Shown here: positions 1-9,014 of the stretch, piece by piece
How positions within the stretch are numbered: the first letter of the stretch is position 1
Layout: each line of letters opens with the position of its first letter
NCBI RefSeq assembly: GCF_026004055.1
Contig: NZ_BPIJ01000001.1
Location: 1,612,001-1,676,000, forward strand
From: Meiothermus sp.
Lineage (GTDB): Bacteria; Deinococcota; Deinococci; Deinococcales; Thermaceae
Length of the DNA stretch: 64,000 bases
Reading direction: 5' to 3'
Translations under genes and position numbers: made by a program
Notes under the pieces: generated by a model
What the model was told of the DNA's origin: nothing
Seen by the model: the letters and a program-made list of their open reading frames with translations, nothing else
Databases searched by the model: none

Positions 1-882
<882 letters not shown>

Positions 883-888
883 GGTCAG

Positions 889-894
889 ATTATA
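889..894 (-). promoter_or_regulatory. -10 box (TATAAT) of the methylmalonyl-CoA mutase gene
   Basis: TATAAT on the minus strand ends 6 nt before the ATG, so transcription should begin at or next to the start codon. No convincing TTGACA -35 box lies 17 bp upstream. The rest of the 882-1166 gap shows no other feature I can support. Confidence 0.55.
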
Positions 895-1166
895 TAACGG
901 TTTTGAGTCGGCAGAATACTAATGCGTCAGATTATGTGCTAAAAGCCCGACTCTAGTCTGCAACGTATGCCCAAATGGCTGTCAGCTAAACCTTGAAATC
1001 TGGCAAGGCCATCGACCCGCTCTAGGCCCGGAGTTCAAAGCAGGAGAAATAATCACTCATTAGGTGGAGAAGAGCTTTGGGAGGGACATTTAGTTGGGGA
1101 CAAATCCACCTACTCCTACTAGGACTTCTTATGTACTTTGGGATTTGAGGAATGAAGGAGGGAGTT

Positions 1167-1736
1167 ATGGCGACTAAAATAATCCACGCTGACATGCAAA
1201 TTCCGGAGCCCAACATTGCGAGGCTTCTTTTCGCGGATGTACGGCTATCACCTATCTGGCTCGTCTTGAGGGTTTATCTGGGTTGGCATTGGCTCGAGGC
1301 AGGCTGGGGCAAGCTCACCAACCCGGCTGGGGTTTGGGTTGGAGATAAGGCAGGGACAGCAGTAGGTGGCTTCCTCGAGCGGGCTCTGAGCAAAACCACC
1401 GGCGACCACCCAGACGTAACAGGGTGGTATGCCTGGTTCATCCAGAATGTGGCCCTGCCCAATAAGGTACTCTTTAGCTACCTGGTGACCTTTGGCGAAA
1501 TCATGGTGGGTATCGCGCTCATTCTTGGGATTTTCACTGGCTTGGCAGCCTTCTTCGCCGGCTTTATGAACGCAGCTTTCCTGCTTGCAGGAACTGTGAG
1601 TTCAAATCCCTGGATGTTCATCGTAGCAACCTGGCTCGTCCTCGCCTGGCGCACTGCTGGCTACATAGGCCTCGATTACTTTGTTCTTCCTCGCTTGGGT
1701 GTGATCTTCAGGAGAAAAACAGGGGCAGTATCGTAA
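1167..1736 (+). CDS. DoxX-family integral membrane protein
   Basis: This 189-residue protein has about four hydrophobic segments (around LSPIWLVLRVYLGWHWLEAG, NKVLFSYLVTFGEIMVGIAL, GLAAFFAGFMNAAFLLAG and NPWMFIVATWLVLAWR), the DoxX/DoxD layout. The WLEAGWGKL segment and the final GYIGLDYFVLPRLG are typical. Related proteins include the small subunit of thiosulfate:quinone oxidoreductase, but most family members have no assigned substrate. The ATG at 1167 is preferred over the in-frame ATG at 1152 because AAGGAGGG at 1155-1162 lies just upstream of it. The gene stands alone and ends at a strong terminator. Confidence 0.85.
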   Translation: MATKIIHADMQIPEPNIARLLFADVRLSPIWLVLRVYLGWHWLEAGWGKLTNPAGVWVGDKAGTAVGGFLERALSKTTGDHPDVTGWYAWFIQNVALPNKVLFSYLVTFGEIMVGIALILGIFTGLAAFFAGFMNAAFLLAGTVSSNPWMFIVATWLVLAWRTAGYIGLDYFVLPRLGVIFRRKTGAVS

Positions 1737-1756
1737 TTAGCAGATCTTCCTACTAA

Positions 1757-1784
1757 CCCCGCGGCGATCCCGCGGGGTCTTTGT
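1757..1784 (+). terminator. rho-independent terminator after the DoxX gene
   Basis: CCCCGCGG at 1757-1764 pairs perfectly with CCGCGGGG at 1770-1777 across a 5-nt loop and is followed by TCTTTGT. It lies 20 bp after the DoxX stop codon. Confidence 0.8.
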
Positions 1785-1796
1785 CGTCAAGTTTAG

Positions 1797-1928
1797 TGGT
1801 CTGGTAATCTGATTTTCGTCACTTTGCCCTGACCAATCCAAACCTGAGCACCTTGTCATTGCGAGGAGGCCCCCGCCGACGAAGCAATCCAGATTAGGTT
1901 TGACCTGGCTAGCTGCGCCAGAGATTCC
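1797..1928 (+). repeat. repeat family A, copy A1 (truncated)
   Basis: It starts with the family terminus TGGTCTGGTAA and runs nearly identically to copy A3 (31885-32088) until about 1928, where the sequence diverges abruptly and the second half is missing. It holds one copy of the ATTGCGAGGAGGC...GACGAAGCAATCC palindromic core. It is preceded by TTAG, the target sequence seen at other copies. A family C repeat follows. Confidence 0.75.
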
Positions 1929-1962
1929 GTCGCGTCTCCCACGAATATCGAGCCATCGGGGA

Positions 1963-2198
1963 CTAAGAATCCTTTGTCCAGGACAGAACAGTGGCCGCCG
2001 GAAAACTGGAAACCCAAGCACCCGTGGCCCACGCCCCAGTGCGTAACATGCGTCTGCCAGGGAATGGCTTATGCCACAGCCACAACGTGGCTAACCTGGC
2101 CCAGACGCAACGCAGACAAGCGTGCCTCACCTCGGTGAGGCACGTCTGCTTGTCCCTTCTCGTTTTCGTGGGCGGCCAGGTCTGTGAAGAGCGCTGTA
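1963..2198 (+). repeat. repeat family C, copy C1
   Basis: This ~236-bp element begins CTAAGAATCC and ends in GTGAAGAGCGCTGTA. The same sequence recurs in inverse orientation at 39742-39963 and in internally deleted form at 61519-61587. It contains a strong stem-loop around 2113-2156 (CAGACAAGC...GTGCCTCACC / GGTGAGGCAC...GCTTGTC) and one half of a GTTAGCCAC palindrome. No protein-coding signal is seen. With A1 it accounts for most of the 1785-2275 gap; 2199-2275 shows nothing else. Confidence 0.8.
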
Positions 2199-2275
2199 TG
2201 CGCCGAATACCGATGCTATCCCGTTACTGGACAAGGATTGCCCACCGTCATACGCAGGCGGTTCCTCTCTTTGGC

Positions 2276-3781
2276 TTACTGCTTGTTTTCCGGATTCAAT
2301 TCGGTTAGAGTCGCTCCCGGATAGAAATGTTCCAGAATCTGCCGGTAGTCGTAGCCCCGTTGGGCTAAGCCCAGCGCCCCGTACTGGCTCATCCCCACCC
2401 CGTGCCCGAAGCCCCCGCCCCAGAAGGTGATATGCAGCAGATTACCCTGGGCATCGCGCTCTTCTTGCAGAGCAAAGGCCGCGCTGGGGAGGGCCGGGAA
2501 GTTCAGGCGGGGCTCCCCCTGCCAGCGCTCGAGCACCACGTCGCTTCCGCCTGTAAAAGCCTTGTCGGGCCGCAGCAGGTTGCGGATGTGCGACTCGCGC
2601 CGCACCACAAAGCGCCCGGTGGAGGTCTTTATTTCCATCTCGGTCACGTAGCCGCCCGCGGTGCGCCCAAGCACCCGGATTTGTTGCAGGGTGCCCAGCG
2701 CAAACCCCGGCGCATCCGGGGCAAGGGGGCCTTCGGGGGTTAGCACGAACTGCGGGGCAGTGCGGGCCCTTTCAGGTAGGGTGCGGCTCAGCAGGGCTTC
2801 CAGCTCCGCCCGGCTCAGGCGCAGTTTCCAGCGCCAGAAGGGCGAGGCAGCGTCGTAGAAGCCCTGGGGATTCCAGTTCTGGAAAAAGGCCAGCGCCTCG
2901 GCCTCGCTCTGAATCGAGATGGCGTGGGGATTGGCCTGGGTGCGCCCTTGCAGGTAGGGCAGCGCAGGCCGGTCGGGCCAGACCTCCTCGATGCTGGCCG
3001 TGGCGCCGGGGCTGGTGGAGAAGAAAAAGCTCTGGATGGGGGTTCCCTGAAAGGTCAGAATCTGGTTGTGGGTTGCGTCCACTGCAGCATCGGTAGCGGG
3101 ATGAGGGCGGGTGTGGTTGTAGGCTTGTTCGTTTACCGAGTCGTCCACATCGGCCCCAAACGGTTTCCAGAAGGTACTGGCTTGTTGCCGGGTATATGCA
3201 TAGGTGCGGGCCGCCACCGCCTGGGCCTTGAGGGCCTCCGGGTGGAAATGGATCGGCATCTCGCTGGGCAGAACCCGTTTGAGGTAGTCCTGAAAATCGA
3301 CCACATTGACCACCAAGAGGCCGCTGCCCCGGTTTTCCAGCCACAGCTCGCCAGGGTATGGGGCAAGGTTGGGCCGGGGGCTAAAGAGCAGGCGGTATTG
3401 CACAGGGGTGGCGAGGTCGGCGGGTTTGAGCCGGACGAAGGTCTCGAGGGCAAACGATAGCCCCTCAAAACCGGCCACCAAAACGCCGTTTTGCAGATTA
3501 AACGAAAGGGGCTTATTAGGGAACACCGTAACGACGGGCCGAAGGCTTTCTGGACTGGGGCCGCTCCACACCTGCACGCTGCCCCCCTGGGGAAGCAACT
3601 CGAGGCTGGGAAACAGGTACTGTGCCTCGAAAGACCCTGCCCCCAGCCGGTAAGAAAGCAGCACCCGGATGCTCTGACCGCCGGGCAGCGCAGGCGGAGA
3701 CGGGTCTTGCATGAGGGAAACAACCAGCAGGCCCGCGCTTAGGGTGGAGGCCAGCACCAATGCCCACTGCATCCGGGTCAT
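2276..3781 (-). CDS. SpoIID/LytB-domain protein
   Basis: The protein has a hydrophobic N-terminus (VLASTLSAGLLVVSLM), then a SpoIID domain with the diagnostic VLPSEMPIHFHPEALKAQAVAARTYAYT in the middle and GGGFGHGVGMSQYGALGLAQ near the C-terminus. SpoIID is a peptidoglycan lytic transglycosylase in sporulating Firmicutes; outside them the family is read as envelope-remodelling proteins, which is the inference here. The ATG at 3781 has AAGGTGA just upstream; a GTG at 3787 is an alternative. It starts 2 bp after the recO stop, so the two are cotranscribed. It does not imply sporulation. Confidence 0.88.
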   Translation of the reverse strand: MTRMQWALVLASTLSAGLLVVSLMQDPSPPALPGGQSIRVLLSYRLGAGSFEAQYLFPSLELLPQGGSVQVWSGPSPESLRPVVTVFPNKPLSFNLQNGVLVAGFEGLSFALETFVRLKPADLATPVQYRLLFSPRPNLAPYPGELWLENRGSGLLVVNVVDFQDYLKRVLPSEMPIHFHPEALKAQAVAARTYAYTRQQASTFWKPFGADVDDSVNEQAYNHTRPHPATDAAVDATHNQILTFQGTPIQSFFFSTSPGATASIEEVWPDRPALPYLQGRTQANPHAISIQSEAEALAFFQNWNPQGFYDAASPFWRWKLRLSRAELEALLSRTLPERARTAPQFVLTPEGPLAPDAPGFALGTLQQIRVLGRTAGGYVTEMEIKTSTGRFVVRRESHIRNLLRPDKAFTGGSDVVLERWQGEPRLNFPALPSAAFALQEERDAQGNLLHITFWGGGFGHGVGMSQYGALGLAQRGYDYRQILEHFYPGATLTELNPENKQ

Positions 3782-3783
3782 TT

Positions 3784-4482
3784 TCACCTTTTCACATGAG
3801 AAACGGCCAGGAGCTGGGCCGAGCCCAGTTCCCCTACGGTGTAGCGCACGTGGGCCAGCAGGGCTTGCTGCAGTCGATCGAGCGGTGCACCCGCTTCCAG
3901 CGCGGCAATGGCCTCACTACCGGGCAACCCCAGAATGGCGGCCAGGGCCTCGAGCCCCTCCGGCCCCAGATACACCCCGCCGCGCTCCACCCGGTCGCCA
4001 TCTATCAAATTGAATCCCTCGCCCCCAAGATTGGGGGCCAGGCCGGCGGCTTTGAGCACCCGCCAACCAGCCCAGAGGAGGGCGATGCGGGGGCTTTGGT
4101 GTTTGGCAATCCCCTTCAGGCCCGAGGTGAGCAGGGGCCAAATTCTGCCGGCCACCTCCGGCGAGGCCAGGCGAAAGGCCAGCTCGGCCAGATAGCTGGC
4201 ATAGGGAAAGCGTCCGGGGGCCTCGAGGCCCTCGAGCCGCCCTACCAGCTCGACCTGGGTAAGGGTGGGGAGGTCTCCCCCGGGCTTCTGGTAGACCTGG
4301 TACTTCAGGTGATGAAACAGCGAGAGCCTGCCGCTACGCCCGGTAGGGCGCAGGGCCTTGCGGGCAATGGCCTGGGCTGCCCCCTCCGGCCCCACAAACG
4401 AGAGGATCACATCGCCCGCCGGGAGCGGTTTGCGCCCCACCACCAGTCCTTCGCTAAGCCGGTAGCGTTCCACTACCCCCAT
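3784..4482 (-). CDS. recO: DNA repair protein RecO
   Basis: The N-terminal OB-fold region (VERYRLSEGLVVGRKPLPAGD, then LSFVGPEGA) and the helical middle (FPYASYLAELAFRL, followed by LKGIAKHQSPRIALLWAGWRVL) are those of RecO, which with RecR loads RecA onto SSB-coated single-stranded DNA in the RecFOR gap-repair pathway. The usual zinc-finger cysteines are absent. The start at 4482 gives 232 residues, close to the family norm; an upstream ATG at 4533 would add 17 residues without homology. It is divergent from the small membrane gene at 4576 and overlaps the translation start region of the SpoIID gene. Confidence 0.83.
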   Translation of the reverse strand: MGVVERYRLSEGLVVGRKPLPAGDVILSFVGPEGAAQAIARKALRPTGRSGRLSLFHHLKYQVYQKPGGDLPTLTQVELVGRLEGLEAPGRFPYASYLAELAFRLASPEVAGRIWPLLTSGLKGIAKHQSPRIALLWAGWRVLKAAGLAPNLGGEGFNLIDGDRVERGGVYLGPEGLEALAAILGLPGSEAIAALEAGAPLDRLQQALLAHVRYTVGELGSAQLLAVSHVKR

Positions 4483-4575
4483 GGTACGGGAGTCGGCGGG
4501 TATGGAGTGGGCCTGTGGGAAGGATTCCTCCAAAAGAGGGATGCGCCTGGAGACCGTTGTGCTATCCTGAATTGC

Positions 4576-4812
4576 ATGAACGAGCGTTCACTGCAGGACA
4601 TCCTCGAGTGGGTGGTGTTGGGCCTCCTGATTGCCGTAGCGGTACTGGTGGTGCTGTGGGTGGGCGGCTGGCTGTTTACTTTCCTGGGCGCCATCCTCAA
4701 GGGGCTGGCTGGCTTTGTGTGGGCGCTTTTGCGGGTGCTGGTACCGGTGCTGATTGTGGTGGCCGTGGTCTATTTTGTTCTGCGCTTTGTGCAAAAACCC
4801 AAGACTGCATAA
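4576..4812 (+). CDS. small two-span membrane protein, unknown function
   Basis: The 78-residue product has two long hydrophobic stretches (residues ~12-40 and ~48-70) separated by a short loop with one lysine, and ends RFVQKPKTA. I do not recognise a family. The ATG is preceded at 7 nt by TATCCT (4563-4568) and has no Shine-Dalgarno sequence, the leaderless pattern seen repeatedly in this window. A terminator follows directly, so it is a one-gene unit. Confidence 0.72.
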   Translation: MNERSLQDILEWVVLGLLIAVAVLVVLWVGGWLFTFLGAILKGLAGFVWALLRVLVPVLIVVAVVYFVLRFVQKPKTA

Positions 4813-4831
4813 AAGTTAGCTTGCAACCGCT

Positions 4832-4860
4832 CCCGCCCAGAAAAGGGCGGGGGTTTGTTT
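4832..4860 (+). terminator. rho-independent terminator after the small membrane protein gene
   Basis: CCCGCCC (4832-4838) pairs with GGGCGGG (4845-4851) across AGAAAA, followed by GGTTTGTTT. Confidence 0.8.
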
Positions 4861-4933
4861 GAATGCCGAGGGCTCGAGGCCCGGCAGTACCGACCGGCAG
4901 GGTGGGCTGGGTTTGTTATGCTAGACCTTGCGC

Positions 4934-5932
4934 ATGAAACCTGGCCCCTACAACGCCATCACCGATGTTCCGGGTATTCAAGTAGGCCACTACACCGACC
5001 TCGAGCACCTCACCGGGGTTACTGTCATCTTCCCCGAAAAGGGCGCAGTGGCGGGGGTGGATGTGCGCGGCAGTGCACCGGGTACCCGCGAAACGGACTT
5101 GCTGAACCCGGTCAACCTAGTTGAGAAAGTGCAGGCCATTGTGCTTGCGGGGGGAAGTGCTTACGGCCTCGAGGCCGCCACCGGGGTGATGCGCTGGCTC
5201 GAGGAGCATCGCCAGGGCTACCCAGTCGGCAACCAAACCACCCAGGCCATTGTGCCCATCGTGCCCGCCGCCGTGATTTTCGATCTGCTGGTGGGCAGCG
5301 CCGCCGTACGCCCTAACGCCGAATACGGCTACAAAGCGGCCCAGAACCTGAAGGGTGGGCCGGTGGAGCAGGGCGTGGTGGGGGTAGGTACTGGTGCCCG
5401 CAATGGGGGGCTCAAAGGAGGGGTGGGGACGGCCAGCCTGGCTATGCCGGGGGGAGTGATGGTGGGGGCCATTGTGGCGGCCAACGCCCACGGACGGGCC
5501 CACGACCCGGCTACAGGAGAGCTTTATGCGCGGTTTTTGGAACAGGAGGGCGAGTTCAAACTCAAGTATCCCCCCCGGCCCCTGTCGGCCCCCGACTACA
5601 CCGACGCTTTTGCAGACCCTTTTGTGCGCAGCAATACGGTGATCGGCTGTGTGGCTACCAATGCCAAACTGACCAAGGCCCAGGCCCAAAAAGTAGCCCA
5701 GATGGCCCACGACGGCATCGCCAGAGCGGTCTATCCGGCCCACACCATGTTCGACGGCGATGTGATCTTTTGTCTGGCCACAGGCGAAGTGGAAATCGAG
5801 GGTCCCGCCGAGCTCAGTCGTATCGGCGCGGTGGCCGCCGACGTCTTCGCCCGGGCCTTGGTGCACGGAGTGCTACACGCCTACTCGGTGGGGGAATTAC
5901 AGGCCTATCGCGAGCTGTACGAGGCGGGCTAA
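4934..5932 (+). CDS. P1-family peptidase (DmpA/BapA-like aminopeptidase)
   Basis: The protein opens with ITDVPGIQVGHYTDLE and contains VLAGGSAYGLEAATGVMRWLEE and, mid-protein, GARNGGLKGGVGTASLAMPG, the signatures of peptidase family P1 (MEROPS), the N-terminal nucleophile hydrolases related to DmpA and beta-aminopeptidase BapA. Family members cleave themselves into two chains before the nucleophilic serine; the GTAS serine near residue 170 is the probable one here (inference). The ATG at 4934 follows TATGCT by 11 nt; a TTG at 4928 would leave 5 nt. The substrate cannot be predicted. No signal peptide is seen. Confidence 0.85.
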   Translation: MKPGPYNAITDVPGIQVGHYTDLEHLTGVTVIFPEKGAVAGVDVRGSAPGTRETDLLNPVNLVEKVQAIVLAGGSAYGLEAATGVMRWLEEHRQGYPVGNQTTQAIVPIVPAAVIFDLLVGSAAVRPNAEYGYKAAQNLKGGPVEQGVVGVGTGARNGGLKGGVGTASLAMPGGVMVGAIVAANAHGRAHDPATGELYARFLEQEGEFKLKYPPRPLSAPDYTDAFADPFVRSNTVIGCVATNAKLTKAQAQKVAQMAHDGIARAVYPAHTMFDGDVIFCLATGEVEIEGPAELSRIGAVAADVFARALVHGVLHAYSVGELQAYRELYEAG

Positions 5933-6045
5933 AAGCCCAAGGCCGAAGGCTGAAAGCGCCTGGCTAGCATTTTAGCTAACTCGATTTGCGCCGGATGCCA
6001 AAAATTTTGAACTGCTGTCCACCAGAATCGAAAGGACTTGCTGCA

Positions 6046-7239
6046 ATGGACAAGCTTCAGTTGGCCCAAAGAGCCGCTCAAGAAGTGGACGGGGACGAAG
6101 TGGTGCGCCTGACCCGGGCGCTGGTTCGGATTGCGAGCTACTACCCAGGGCCCGGCGAGCAGCCGGTGGTGGACTTTCTGGAGCCCTACTTGCGCGAACG
6201 CGGCTTCAAGACCACCGTGCAGGAGGTGGCTCCGGGCCGCCCCAACCTGATTGCCGACCTGGGGGAAGGCCCTGGGGGGCTGATTCTGGAGGGCCATACC
6301 GATGTGGTCACGCACGGCAACCCCGAGCGCTGGACACACCCCCCCTACGAGGCCCGCATCGTGGAGGGCCGCATCTACGGACGGGGGGCCTGCGATATGA
6401 AAGGGGGGCTGGCGGCGGCCATCTGCGCAGCGGTGGCGGTGCAGAAAGTGCTGGGCGAACCCAAGAAGACCCTCCGGCTGTGCATCCCCTGCGACGAAGA
6501 GGGCCTGATGATCGGTATCAAGGCTTTTATCCGAGCCGGCTATGCCGAAGGCTTTGCGGGGGCCCTCATCTGCGAGCCGGAGGAAAACCAGGTGTGTTTG
6601 TGGCAGAAGGGGGCCATGCGGGTCTGGGTGCGCTTTCAGGGCAAGATGGCCCACGGGGCCATGCCCTATGCCGGTGCCAACCCCATTCCATCGGCTTCCC
6701 GGTTCGTCGTTGAAATTGGCAAGCTACAAGCGTTGTTGCAGGCCGAAAGCCAGCACCCATACCTGGGCCTGCCCTGGATCACCCCCACCGTTTTCCAGGC
6801 GGGGGCGGGAGAAGGGCAGTTCAATGTGATACCGGATCAGGTGAAGGTGGGCCTGGACATTCGCACCAACCCCGGCCAGGATCACCGGGCCCTCGAGGAA
6901 AGGCTCCGACAAGCCCTGGAAGAGAGCCTCGAGGCCGGTATCAGCGCCACCCTGGAAGTCTTCGAAGACCGCCCGGCCACCGAGACCCCGCGCGACGCCG
7001 CACTGGTACAAGCGGTGGAGCAGGGCCTGCGGCTATTGCAGATGCCCCTCCAGTACGGGGGTGTGCCGGGGGCCACCGACGGCACCTTTTTGTGGGCCTG
7101 GGCGGGGCTGCCCATCGTCACAATAGGTCCGGGGGGCAAGACCATCCCCCATCAGACCGACGAATATATCGAAATAGACGGGCTGGTGGCGGCTGCCAGG
7201 CTCTACGCCGCAACCAGTGTGCAGATGCTGCTGCCCTAG
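6046..7239 (+). CDS. M20-family metallopeptidase (ArgE/DapE/CPG2 type)
   Basis: The metal-binding landmarks of the M20 family are in order: EGHTDVV near residue 80, GRGACDMKGG near 115, CDEEG near 148 (catalytic and metal-binding glutamates), CEPEEN near 175 and a C-terminal histidine in GGKTIPHQTDE. The dimerisation domain with HGAMPYAGANPI sits between the halves. Members hydrolyse N-acyl or C-terminal amide bonds using two zinc ions; the substrate is unknown here. The ATG at 6046 has AAAGGA 9 nt upstream; the longer frame from 5986 lacks homology. It stands between the P1 peptidase and the peptide-type binding protein, possibly a peptide-utilisation neighbourhood. Confidence 0.87.
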   Translation: MDKLQLAQRAAQEVDGDEVVRLTRALVRIASYYPGPGEQPVVDFLEPYLRERGFKTTVQEVAPGRPNLIADLGEGPGGLILEGHTDVVTHGNPERWTHPPYEARIVEGRIYGRGACDMKGGLAAAICAAVAVQKVLGEPKKTLRLCIPCDEEGLMIGIKAFIRAGYAEGFAGALICEPEENQVCLWQKGAMRVWVRFQGKMAHGAMPYAGANPIPSASRFVVEIGKLQALLQAESQHPYLGLPWITPTVFQAGAGEGQFNVIPDQVKVGLDIRTNPGQDHRALEERLRQALEESLEAGISATLEVFEDRPATETPRDAALVQAVEQGLRLLQMPLQYGGVPGATDGTFLWAWAGLPIVTIGPGGKTIPHQTDEYIEIDGLVAAARLYAATSVQMLLP

Positions 7240-7293
7240 GACAGCCCTTTTCGAGTTGGGCGTCTTCGTGTTATTGTGCAGATACGAGCGAGT

Positions 7294-7326
7294 CCGAAAA
7301 AAGCGTATCGGCAAGGCTTTTTTCGG
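7294..7326 (+). terminator. perfect inverted repeat, probable terminator of the M20 gene
   Basis: CCGAAAAAAGC (7294-7304) and GCTTTTTTCGG (7316-7326) form an 11-bp perfect stem with an 11-nt loop 55 bp after the M20 stop. The T-rich 3' arm would suit termination, but the lack of a GC-rich stem leaves an operator for the next operon as an alternative. Confidence 0.5.
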
Positions 7327-7439
7327 GTGGGAAGGGTGGAGAAAACCCGACCCAACTCTTTGGTGAGGCTCCCGATACCAGGGCCCACCCGCGCGGCGCG
7401 ACCATAAATCGCGATATTCCCGTCAAAGGAGGAAGCGTG

Positions 7440-8939
7440 ATGAAACGTTGGTTGCTAGTTGGTTTGCTGGCCTTTTTGGGGCTGGGTCTGGCCCAGCAAC
7501 GGGGGGGTGCGATTACCATTGCCATCCAGACCGAGCCGGCGGCCTGGGATCCTACACAGGTAGCGGGTGCCGATATCTCCCGGGTGGTCTACGATAACGT
7601 GCTTCAGGGGCTGGTCAAGCGCAATCCCAAGGGCGAGATTGTGCCCTCGCTGGCCTCGCGCTGGGTGGTTTCCAACTCGGGCCTGACCTACACCTTCACC
7701 CTGCGCCAGGGCGTGAAGTTCCACGATGGCTCCGACTTCACCGCCCAGGATGTGCTGGCCAAGTTCAATCGGGCCAGGAACCCCGACACCCGGGCCTCGG
7801 GCCACCTGCGCCCCGACCTCTACCGGGACATCGCCAACATCACCAGCCCCAACCCCAGCACGGTGGTCTTCAGCCTGCGCCAGCCCAACAACGACTTCCT
7901 CTTCATCCTCTCCCGCCCCGAGTCCCTGATTGGCCCCCGCCAGCGCCCCCTGGCCGAGCAGCGGGTGCAGCCCATTGGCACCGGCCCCTTCCGCTTCGCT
8001 GGCTGGGAACGGGGGGTGGCGGTGCGGCTGGAGCGTAACCCCAACTACTATGTGCAGGGCTTGCCCTACCTGGATCGGGTCAACTTCCGCTTCCTGGGCG
8101 ACGGCGACGCCCAGCTGGCCGGTCTGCGGGCGGGCGACCTGGACGTGATCGCCTACAGCCTGTTGCCTGAGAACGCGGTGGTGCTCTCGCGCGACTCCAA
8201 CTTCAAGGTATTCTCCGGTTCTGCAACCGCCGAAGCGGTGGCCGGTTTCAACAACAGCCGTCCCCCCTTCAACGACGTGCGGGTGCGCCGGGCCATCACC
8301 CTAGCCACCAACAAGGACGAGCTGATTCAGGGCGCCATGCTGGGCTATGGCACCAAGATCGGCTCCATGCGTTCGCCGGGCGAAGCCTGCTACGTAGACC
8401 TCTCCAACTTCAACGCCTATAACCCCGACGAGGCCCGCCGCCTTTTGGCCGAAGCCGGCTTCACCAACCAGAACCCGTTGCGCTTTACCTTTAACCTGGC
8501 CGCCGAGTTCCCCTATGAACGGCGCATCGGCGAGGCCCTGGTGGCCCAGCTCAACAAGCTGGGGCCGTTGCAGGTGACCATCCAGGTAACCGACTTCAAC
8601 ACCTGGATTCAGCGGGTCTTCAGCCAGGCCGACTACGCCATGACCATCATCGGACATGTAGAGGCCAACGACATCGGCAACTACGCCAACCCGCGCTACT
8701 ACTGGCGCTACAACAACCCCCGCTTCCAGCAGCTTTTCACCCAGTACCTGCGGGCCCCCAACCAGACCAAAGCCTGCGAGGCCCTGGCCGCAGCCCAGCG
8801 CCTTTTAGCCGAAGACGCTGCCAGCGTATGGGTGATGAGCCTGCCTGCCCTGGGCGCGTATCGTGCCCGCATCCAGAACTGGCCGGATGGCTTCCTGACC
8901 CCCGCCATCAGCGTGGCGGAGGTGTGGGTGCGGCAGTAG
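7440..8939 (+). CDS. ABC transporter substrate-binding protein, family 5 (peptide/opine type)
   Basis: A signal peptide (MKRWLLVGLLAFLGLGLAQ) is followed by a mature protein with the SBP_bac_5 pattern: ITIAIQTEPAAWDPTQ at the N-terminus, VVYDNVLQGLVKRNPKGE, LRQGVKFHDGSDFTAQDV and GTGPFRFAGWERG. The family delivers oligopeptides, dipeptides, nickel or sugars to DppBC/OppBC permeases. The ATG at 7440 has AAAGGAGG 7 nt upstream. The two matching permeases follow; no ATPase gene is nearby, so DppDF-like subunits must be supplied from elsewhere or shared. Confidence 0.9.
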   Translation: MKRWLLVGLLAFLGLGLAQQRGGAITIAIQTEPAAWDPTQVAGADISRVVYDNVLQGLVKRNPKGEIVPSLASRWVVSNSGLTYTFTLRQGVKFHDGSDFTAQDVLAKFNRARNPDTRASGHLRPDLYRDIANITSPNPSTVVFSLRQPNNDFLFILSRPESLIGPRQRPLAEQRVQPIGTGPFRFAGWERGVAVRLERNPNYYVQGLPYLDRVNFRFLGDGDAQLAGLRAGDLDVIAYSLLPENAVVLSRDSNFKVFSGSATAEAVAGFNNSRPPFNDVRVRRAITLATNKDELIQGAMLGYGTKIGSMRSPGEACYVDLSNFNAYNPDEARRLLAEAGFTNQNPLRFTFNLAAEFPYERRIGEALVAQLNKLGPLQVTIQVTDFNTWIQRVFSQADYAMTIIGHVEANDIGNYANPRYYWRYNNPRFQQLFTQYLRAPNQTKACEALAAAQRLLAEDAASVWVMSLPALGAYRARIQNWPDGFLTPAISVAEVWVRQ

Positions 8940-8950
8940 CTCGCTAAGCG

Positions 8951-8999
8951 CGCGCCGAGGGTCGAGTGTCCAGGGCGCTATATGCGCTAGGCTCTCGGC
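8951..8999 (+). other. inverted repeat between binding protein and permease genes
   Basis: GCCGAG and CTCGGC, with further imperfect pairing between them, can form a hairpin in the 75-bp spacer. Such hairpins between a binding-protein gene and its permeases often lower downstream expression; that role here is inference. Confidence 0.35.
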
Positions 9000-9014
9000 C
9001 CTCTACGCTTGACC

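Noticed and set aside
2276-3781. SpoIID as a sign of sporulation
   Set aside because: No other sporulation gene is present, and the SpoIID/LytB domain is common in non-sporulating bacteria.
7092-7439. Extended N-terminus (frame open from 7092) for the family 5 binding protein
   Set aside because: The extension lies over the M20 gene and the hairpin at 7294-7326; the signal peptide and AAAGGAGG site fix the start at 7440.
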